A stretch of DNA of 11,162 bases from Thermoplasmatales archaeon. Its GTDB lineage: Archaea > Thermoplasmatota > E2 > DHVEG-1. The notes beneath the pieces are model-generated. The model did not search any database. It had not been told where the DNA came from and saw nothing but the letters and a program-made list of their open reading frames with translations. The DNA is taken from assembly GCA_023128855.1 (NCBI GenBank), contig JAGMDE010000068.1:1-11162 (forward strand), in the 5' to 3' direction. The position numbers and the translations under genes are program-made. Shown one piece after another: positions 7,001-11,162 of the stretch; within the stretch, counting starts at the first letter, position 1, and each line of letters opens with the position of its first letter.

Positions 7001-8209
7001 ATGCCTCAATTCAAGAACATTGAGATACTTGGTCGTATATTAAGAACTACAATTAGTGTAATTAGTAGAAGAACGTCTGATGCTTATGCTAATGTAATAA
7101 TTGGCAATGCAATTAAAGACCTTGCAAAAAAATATGATTTTTTAAACCTCGTAAAAATTCAGGGAACACAATATACTGAAGTATATGATATTATCAAAAT
7201 TGATACAGAGATAAATAATATTGATCTGAAAAAAATTGGTAAAGCAGCAAGCGAATTTCTTGAGAAAATTACAGGATCAATGGGTAAAAACGCTGGTTAT
7301 TACTTTTTAAGAGAAATTAAGGAGAGATTTCCATTTGAATATGAAGAAACAATTAAAGGAATTGGTGTGGATTTAGATTTTTTACAGCTAAAATTCCTCA
7401 CCGAACTTAAACAAGTCTCCCGACTTCAAATTAATAATTCTGATTTATTAAGAAATTTGACAAAAGTTTTGTTTGATATCTTAGATAAAGATTTTGGTAG
7501 AGATACTTCATTTAAGACATTGAGTGAATTAGCTGGAAGACTAAGTACCGAATATGAAATTTTGAAATATGTTAAAATAAATGATATAAGATCTGCTCAA
7601 GGCGTTGATATTGTAACAATTGATTCAGATGTTAATAATGCTGACCCTTCTAGAGTAGGAGCTGCAATTCAGAGAGTAATACAAGAATTGAATAATTATT
7701 ACGCAGATAAAAGTAGTTTAAACTTTATTGAAAAGCTAAAGGACCGACTCAACTCTGATTTTATATTCCAGCTGGAGAAGATTGGTATTAATCTGGATGT
7801 TGTACAGCTGAAGAAAGAATTAGTAGTTAAACACGTAATGATAGCTTTGGTTGATGTATTAAGTCAGTCTAGCAATCCGAGTTTTTCTATTATGATAGTC
7901 AATAATGTGCTAAAAAAATTCCAGGAGAAATTTGAGTTTTTGGATAAAATAAAGATAGATAGCGAGCAGTTTTCGAAGGGAACAGACGGAATTATTGTTT
8001 CACCAGATATTGAAGCTGTAAACTCATCTGAGCTTGGTAGAGGAATTCAAAAAGTAGTGGAGGATCTTATTACATCTTTGGGGGACGAAGCTGGTGAAAA
8101 TTTTGTTGAAATTTTTAAAAAACGGCTTGGAAAAGCCTATGTCTTAAGAATTGAAGAGATGGGTGTCAATCTTCATATGATAGAACTAAAACGGAATTTA
8201 ACCTGGTAA
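7001..8209 (+). CDS. Cytoplasmic protein of unknown family with three tandem domain repeats
   Basis: I do not recognise this 402-residue protein. It has no signal peptide, membrane segment, nucleotide-binding loop or cysteine cluster, so it is probably soluble and cytoplasmic. It consists of three related units. Each has a helical first part, then a [YF][DE]xLxx[VI]KI motif (residues 45, 185, 311), a conserved hydrophobic-Gly pair (Gly80, Gly220, Gly346), and a closing G[VI][DN]LxxxxL motif (122, 262, 388). The distances from the first motif to Gly (35) and to the closing motif (77) are identical in all three. The frame also opens at GTG 6995, but that codon overlaps the SD GGAG (6992-6995). 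The ATG at 7001, 5 nt after it, is the better start and gives MPQFKNIEIL. It lies between Lhr and the mevalonate operon, with its own candidate promoters, so its context gives no clear job. A scaffold, sensor or ligand-binding role is possible but unsupported. Confidence 0.85.
   Translation: MPQFKNIEILGRILRTTISVISRRTSDAYANVIIGNAIKDLAKKYDFLNLVKIQGTQYTEVYDIIKIDTEINNIDLKKIGKAASEFLEKITGSMGKNAGYYFLREIKERFPFEYEETIKGIGVDLDFLQLKFLTELKQVSRLQINNSDLLRNLTKVLFDILDKDFGRDTSFKTLSELAGRLSTEYEILKYVKINDIRSAQGVDIVTIDSDVNNADPSRVGAAIQRVIQELNNYYADKSSLNFIEKLKDRLNSDFIFQLEKIGINLDVVQLKKELVVKHVMIALVDVLSQSSNPSFSIMIVNNVLKKFQEKFEFLDKIKIDSEQFSKGTDGIIVSPDIEAVNSSELGRGIQKVVEDLITSLGDEAGENFVEIFKKRLGKAYVLRIEEMGVNLHMIELKRNLTW
7025..8191 (+). 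repeat. Three protein-level repeats of about 120 residues
   Basis: Units cover about residues 9-131 (7025-7393), 148-271 (7442-7813) and 277-397 (7829-8191). The 86-residue cores at 45-130, 185-270 and 311-396 align without a gap. Shared positions include IDxxxN in units 1 and 2, GxxIQxVxxxL in units 2 and 3, and the closing GVDLDFLQL / GINLDVVQL / GVNLHMIEL. The DNA copies are strongly diverged, so the duplications are old. A 16-residue linker separates units 1 and 2, while units 2 and 3 nearly abut. Confidence 0.85.
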
Positions 8210-8247
8210 TTATAGATTTTTAATGAGGGATTTATACTCGTTGATAA

Positions 8248-8263
8248 ACGATAAATAAATCGT
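8248..8263. promoter_or_regulatory. Inverted repeat upstream of the mevalonate-operon TATA box
   Basis: ACGAT (8248-8252) and ATCGT (8259-8263) form a 5-bp inverted repeat with a 6-nt AT spacer, flanked by TTG (8241-8243) and CAA (8264-8266), which can extend it with a bulge. It ends 3 nt before the TATA box, where activators or repressors often bind in archaea. A site this short can occur by chance in AT-rich DNA. Confidence 0.25.
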
Positions 8264-8266
8264 CAA

Positions 8267-8278
8267 TTTTAAATATAT
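8267..8278 (+). promoter_or_regulatory. TATA box of the HMG-CoA synthase operon
   Basis: TTTTAAATATAT is the strongest TATA-like element in the 101-nt gap before the operon. It predicts a start near 8293-8298, just before or at the SD-like GTGAGG (8297-8302) that precedes the ATG at 8311, so the leader would be short. Confidence 0.55.
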
Positions 8279-8310
8279 CATATTATTTCTGTTAAAGTGA
8301 GGATTTTAAT

Positions 8311-9360
8311 ATGGTAAATATTGGAATAGTCAGTTATGGAGCCTATATCCCGAGGTTTAGAATAAAATCTTCAGATATAGCAAAGGCTTGGGGTAAGGAT
8401 CCAAAGACAATCACAGGCGGTCTTGGAATTATAGAAAAATCAGTCCCATCTCTTGACCAAGATGTGGCTACAATAAGTGTAGAATCAGCTAGATCAGCTC
8501 TTTCTAGATGTAGTATAAATCCACAAGATATCGGAGCTATTTATGTTGGAAGTGAATCCCATCCATATGCAGTTAAACCTACTGGGACAATCGTTGCTGA
8601 AGCAGTCTGTGCAACTCCAAATTTAACAGTTGCAGATTATGAATTTGCTTGTAAAGCAGGAACTGCTGCCATTCAAACTTGTATGGCTCTAGTAAAGTCA
8701 GATATGATAAAATATGGTGTTGCAATTGGCGCTGACACCGCCCAGGCAGCTCCTGGAGATGCTCTTGAATATGCTGCAAGTGCTGGAGGAGCAGCATTTA
8801 TCATAGGTAAAGAAAATGTTATAGCTACAATTAACCAAACATGTTCATTTACTACCGATACTCCTGATTTTTGGAGACGTGAGGGACGAAAATATCCGGC
8901 CCATGGTGGTCGTTTCACTGGTGCACCAGCATATTTCAGACATATTACTAGTAATGCAAAAAATCTAATGGAATTGACAGGAACAAAACCTGAAGATTAT
9001 ACTTTTGCAATATTTCACCAACCAAACGGGAAATTCCCAGTTAGAGTTGCAAAAATGTTAGGATTTACTCCAGAGCAAGTAAAACAAGGGCTTTTATGTC
9101 CAGTAATAGGAAACACTTATTCCGGTGCCACAATGCTTGGTCTTGCATCAGTACTTGATGTAGCAAAACCCAGCGATAGAGTATTTCTCACAAGTTATGG
9201 GTCTGGGGCAGGAAGCGATGCATTTGATATAACAATAACAGATACTATAAATCAATTAGAAAAGAAAAAAGCACCTCTTGTGTCGGAATTGATCGATGAT
9301 AAAGAATACGTTGATTATGCAACTTATGCAAAATATAGAGATTTATTATATTGGGAGTGA
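8311..9360 (+). CDS. Hydroxymethylglutaryl-CoA synthase, archaeal type
   Basis: Condenses acetyl-CoA with acetoacetyl-CoA to give HMG-CoA, the precursor of mevalonate and so of archaeal isoprenoid lipids. It has 349 residues, the usual compact archaeal length. The catalytic triad is visible: Glu82 in VGSESHPYAVKPTG, the nucleophile Cys114 in YEFACKAGTAA, and His236 in FAIFHQPNGKFP. Other family signs are the N-terminal GIVSYGAYIPRFRI, GADTAQAAPGDALEY near 140-154, and GNTYSGATMLGLASVLD. The ATG at 8311 has the SD-like GTGAGG ending 8 nt upstream and a TATA box before that. The thiolase gene begins 5 nt after its stop, and the DUF35 gene follows. In methanogens the three products form a single complex. 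The gene is complete with no odd residue. Confidence 0.97.
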   Translation: MVNIGIVSYGAYIPRFRIKSSDIAKAWGKDPKTITGGLGIIEKSVPSLDQDVATISVESARSALSRCSINPQDIGAIYVGSESHPYAVKPTGTIVAEAVCATPNLTVADYEFACKAGTAAIQTCMALVKSDMIKYGVAIGADTAQAAPGDALEYAASAGGAAFIIGKENVIATINQTCSFTTDTPDFWRREGRKYPAHGGRFTGAPAYFRHITSNAKNLMELTGTKPEDYTFAIFHQPNGKFPVRVAKMLGFTPEQVKQGLLCPVIGNTYSGATMLGLASVLDVAKPSDRVFLTSYGSGAGSDAFDITITDTINQLEKKKAPLVSELIDDKEYVDYATYAKYRDLLYWE

Positions 9361-9365
9361 TAAGA

Positions 9366-10532
9366 ATGAGAGATGTAGCAGTTATAGGTGTTGGGATAAC
9401 AAAATTTGGTGAACTTTGGGATAAATCATTCCGTCAGTTAATTGCTGAAGCTGGATCTCAGGCAATTATAGATTCTGGAATTAGTGGAAAAGAGATCGAT
9501 GCGCTTTATGTTGGATCAATGAGTGCTGGAAGATTTGTTGGACAGGAACATGTTGGAGCACTAGTCGCAGATGCTTCCGGTTTTTCTCAGATGCATATCC
9601 CTTCTATTAGAGTTGAAAGTGCATGTGCTTCTGGAGGACTTGCCGTTAGACAAGGTTATTTTTCAGTTGCATCAGGTATGAATGATATTGTAGTAATTGG
9701 CGGAATAGAAAAAATGACTGATGTAGTTGGAACAGAAGCATCAAATATTCTTGCAACAGGTCTTGATCAGGAGTGGGAAGCATTCTTTGGAGCTACATTT
9801 CCAGGTATTTATGCAATGATTGCAACAAGGCATATGCATGATTTTGGAACTACTAGAGAACAACTTGCACAAGTTGCAGTTAAAAACCATGCAAATGGGG
9901 CATTAAACCCATATGCACAATTTAAAAGAGAAATGAAACTCGAGAGCATTTTAAATGCTCCTATGGTTGCATCTCCTCTAGGCATGCTCGATTGTTCCCC
10001 AGTTTCTGATGGAGCTGCAACATTAATTTTATGTGCAGCCGAAAAAGCAAAAAAATACACAGATAAACCTGTAAAAATAATTGGTTCAGGGCAGGCATCT
10101 GATACACTTCCTTTACATGGACGAAATGATATATGTACATTTGAGTCAACAACGTATGCAGCAAGAATGGCATATAAACAGGCAAACATTGAACCCAGTA
10201 AAATCGATGTAGCAGAAGTTCATGATTGTTTTACAATTGCTGAAATATTAGCTATTGAGGATTTAGGTTTTGTCAAAAAAGGAGACGGAGGAAAAGCTAT
10301 AGACAACAAGATTACAACACTTGACGGAAAGATTCCAATTAATCCTAGCGGAGGGCTTAAAGCAAAGGGCCATCCTGTTGGTGCAACAGGTGTTGCACAG
10401 ATTGCTGAGATTGTATTACAACTAAGAGGAGAAGCAGATAAAAGACAAGTTAAAGATGCAAAAATAGGTCTTACCCATAATGTTGGTGCTAGCGGTGCAT
10501 CTTGTGTTGTAAATATACTGGAGGCGATGTAA
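9366..10532 (+). CDS. Acetoacetyl-CoA thiolase, archaeal SCP2-like type
   Basis: Joins two acetyl-CoA to acetoacetyl-CoA and hands it to the adjacent HMG-CoA synthase. With the chosen start it has 388 residues. The nucleophile is Cys87 in VESACASGG. The HDCF motif (286-289) and the GHPVGATG motif (335-342, His336) are present. The second cysteine of classical biosynthetic thiolases (CxG near the C-terminus) is replaced by NVGASGAS, as expected for the SCP2-like archaeal group that uses HDCF instead. An in-frame TTG at 9351 exists, but it lies inside the HMG-CoA synthase gene and before the SD GGAG (9353-9356). The ATG at 9366 gives MRDVAVIGVGITKFGE, the standard N-terminus. It is the second gene of the three-gene operon. 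Confidence 0.96.
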   Translation: MRDVAVIGVGITKFGELWDKSFRQLIAEAGSQAIIDSGISGKEIDALYVGSMSAGRFVGQEHVGALVADASGFSQMHIPSIRVESACASGGLAVRQGYFSVASGMNDIVVIGGIEKMTDVVGTEASNILATGLDQEWEAFFGATFPGIYAMIATRHMHDFGTTREQLAQVAVKNHANGALNPYAQFKREMKLESILNAPMVASPLGMLDCSPVSDGAATLILCAAEKAKKYTDKPVKIIGSGQASDTLPLHGRNDICTFESTTYAARMAYKQANIEPSKIDVAEVHDCFTIAEILAIEDLGFVKKGDGGKAIDNKITTLDGKIPINPSGGLKAKGHPVGATGVAQIAEIVLQLRGEADKRQVKDAKIGLTHNVGASGASCVVNILEAM

Positions 10533-10533
10533 G

Positions 10534-10944
10534 ATGGCAGAAGGAGCGGTACCACGTTTTTGGAGAGAAATACCTCAGAGGTACAATTTAATTGGAAACA
10601 AATGTAACGAATGTGAAAAGGTATTTTTTCCACCCCGTGAATCTTGCCCTGAGTGCAGAAGAAAAAGTATGGGAAAAATGAAAGATTTCAAACTTAGTGG
10701 AGAAGGAGAAGTTTTGACTTATACGATTATCTATGAGGCTTCTGAAAAATTTGAAGGACAAGCGCCATATCCACTGGCAATCATTCAATTAAAAGAAGGC
10801 CCAAAGATAACTGCACAGATTGTAGATTGTGATATCGAGGATGTTAAAATTGGCATGAAATTAAAATCAACATTTCGTAAAATCCAAGATGATGGATATG
10901 TGGGAGCAATATATTATGGGTACAAGTTTAAGAAGAGGAATTAA
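10534..10944 (+). CDS. DUF35 OB-fold / zinc-ribbon scaffold of the thiolase-HMGCS complex
   Basis: A protein of 136 residues with an N-terminal rubredoxin-like zinc ribbon (Cys24, Cys27, Cys38, Cys41, as CNEC and CPEC) and a C-terminal OB fold, about residues 50-130, with strands such as GEGEVLTYTIIYEA and PYPLAIIQLKEG. In the methanogen complex of known structure, the homologue bridges thiolase and HMG-CoA synthase and helps form the shared CoA site through which acetoacetyl-CoA passes. The ATG at 10534 sits 1 nt after the thiolase stop, with GGAGG at 10520-10524 inside the thiolase gene. It is the last gene of the operon and converges on a small minus-strand gene. Confidence 0.93.
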   Translation: MAEGAVPRFWREIPQRYNLIGNKCNECEKVFFPPRESCPECRRKSMGKMKDFKLSGEGEVLTYTIIYEASEKFEGQAPYPLAIIQLKEGPKITAQIVDCDIEDVKIGMKLKSTFRKIQDDGYVGAIYYGYKFKKRN

Positions 10945-11006
10945 TTACTAACGATATTTAAGAAATGGGTGAAAACTACTATAAGGAGAACCCTACAATT
11001 ATAATA

Positions 11007-11026
11007 CTATTTTTATATTTATTTTA
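11007..11026 (+). terminator. Possible T-rich terminator of the mevalonate operon
   Basis: The stretch CTATTTTTATATTTATTTTA has several T runs and lies about 62 nt after the DUF35 stop, where plus-strand transcription should end before the facing gene. It overlaps the last codons of that small gene. The 74-nt gap 10945-11018 shows no hairpin or other gene. Confidence 0.35.
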
Positions 11027-11135
11027 GCCCTGTTTTTCTATTGCGATCTCTAAATTCATATGACAGTTCAGTCAGATCAGCAACTTCTTCATCTTCAGTT
11101 TTGGAATCTTTCTTTTTCTTAATGTTCTCAGCCAT
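11019..11135 (-). CDS. Very small charged protein, 38 residues, function unknown
   Basis: On the minus strand a near-perfect SD, GAGGGAGG (11150-11143), lies 7 nt before an ATG at 11135. The frame encodes 38 residues and stops at TAA (11021-11019). The protein starts MAENIKKKKDSKTEDEEVAD and ends with an LTELSYEFRDRNRKTGLK tail. The first half is a Lys- then Glu/Asp-rich, probably disordered stretch; the second may form one short helix. There is no hydrophobic segment or cysteine. The promoter would lie beyond the right edge. The ribosome site is the strongest in the window, so I regard this as a real gene rather than a chance frame, though I do not recognise the family. It could be a ribosome- or RNA-associated small protein, but this is only a guess from composition. 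Confidence 0.65.
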   Translation of the reverse strand: MAENIKKKKDSKTEDEEVADLTELSYEFRDRNRKTGLK

Positions 11136-11162
11136 ATTTTTTCCTCCCTCTTATGCAAAGTT

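Noticed and set aside
9809..10189. Minus-strand open frames inside the thiolase gene (and others at 8579-8918 and 10220-10633)
   Set aside because: They lie opposite strongly conserved enzyme genes, have no SD, and show no recognisable protein.
10965..11027. 20-codon plus-strand frame (MGENYYKENP and a hydrophobic tail) preceded by a TATA-like GATATTTAAG
   Set aside because: Too short, without an SD, and its 3' end overlaps the better-supported small minus-strand gene and a T-rich terminator-like stretch.
1..11162. CRISPR arrays, tRNA or rRNA genes, insertion sequences, defence or toxin-antitoxin genes
   Set aside because: No regularly spaced direct repeats, cloverleaf-like segments, transposase motifs or typical defence domains were seen; the genes are mostly housekeeping.

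Overview
The window is archaeal chromosomal DNA, clearly AT-rich, and most likely from a euryarchaeon. The archaeal signs are a nascent polypeptide-associated complex (NAC) protein with a UBA tail, the archaeal thiolase / HMG-CoA synthase / DUF35 trio, an archaeal Lhr helicase, TATA boxes of the TTTAAATA type, and probable leaderless starts beside classical Shine-Dalgarno (SD) starts. A methanogen-related or Theionarchaea/Methanofastidiosa-like lineage would fit, but nothing here fixes the genus. No mobile element, tRNA, rRNA or CRISPR array was seen.

Layout. The window opens inside a cobalamin-binding-type radical SAM gene (2-1063, +), whose visible frame runs to the left edge. It converges on a NAC gene (1111-1449, -). 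Across a 68-nt gap with one near-symmetrical TATA box, a bifunctional NAD(P)HX epimerase/dehydratase gene (1518-3029, +) runs divergently and is followed after 20 nt by a COG1407-type metallophosphoesterase (3050-3793). Next come a 58-residue two-helix membrane protein with its own TATA box (3858-4034) and a large Lhr-type DEXH helicase with a C-terminal zinc ribbon (4074-6920). Downstream lies a 402-residue protein of no recognised family (7001-8209), built from three copies of one domain. The right part is the committed entry to the mevalonate route for archaeal lipids: HMG-CoA synthase (8311-9360), acetoacetyl-CoA thiolase (9366-10532) and the DUF35 OB-fold/zinc-ribbon scaffold (10534-10944), tightly packed as one operon. 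A 38-residue gene with a very strong SD (11019-11135, -) faces this operon at the right end.

How the genes work together. The mevalonate trio is expected to form one complex that channels acetoacetyl-CoA. The phosphoesterase and Lhr are near neighbours whose relatives sit together in bacterial ligase-associated DNA-repair clusters, so a functional link is plausible. NAC and Nnr are housekeeping genes (nascent chain handling, cofactor repair). The least explained items are the triple-repeat protein, the two very small genes, and the substrate of the radical SAM enzyme.
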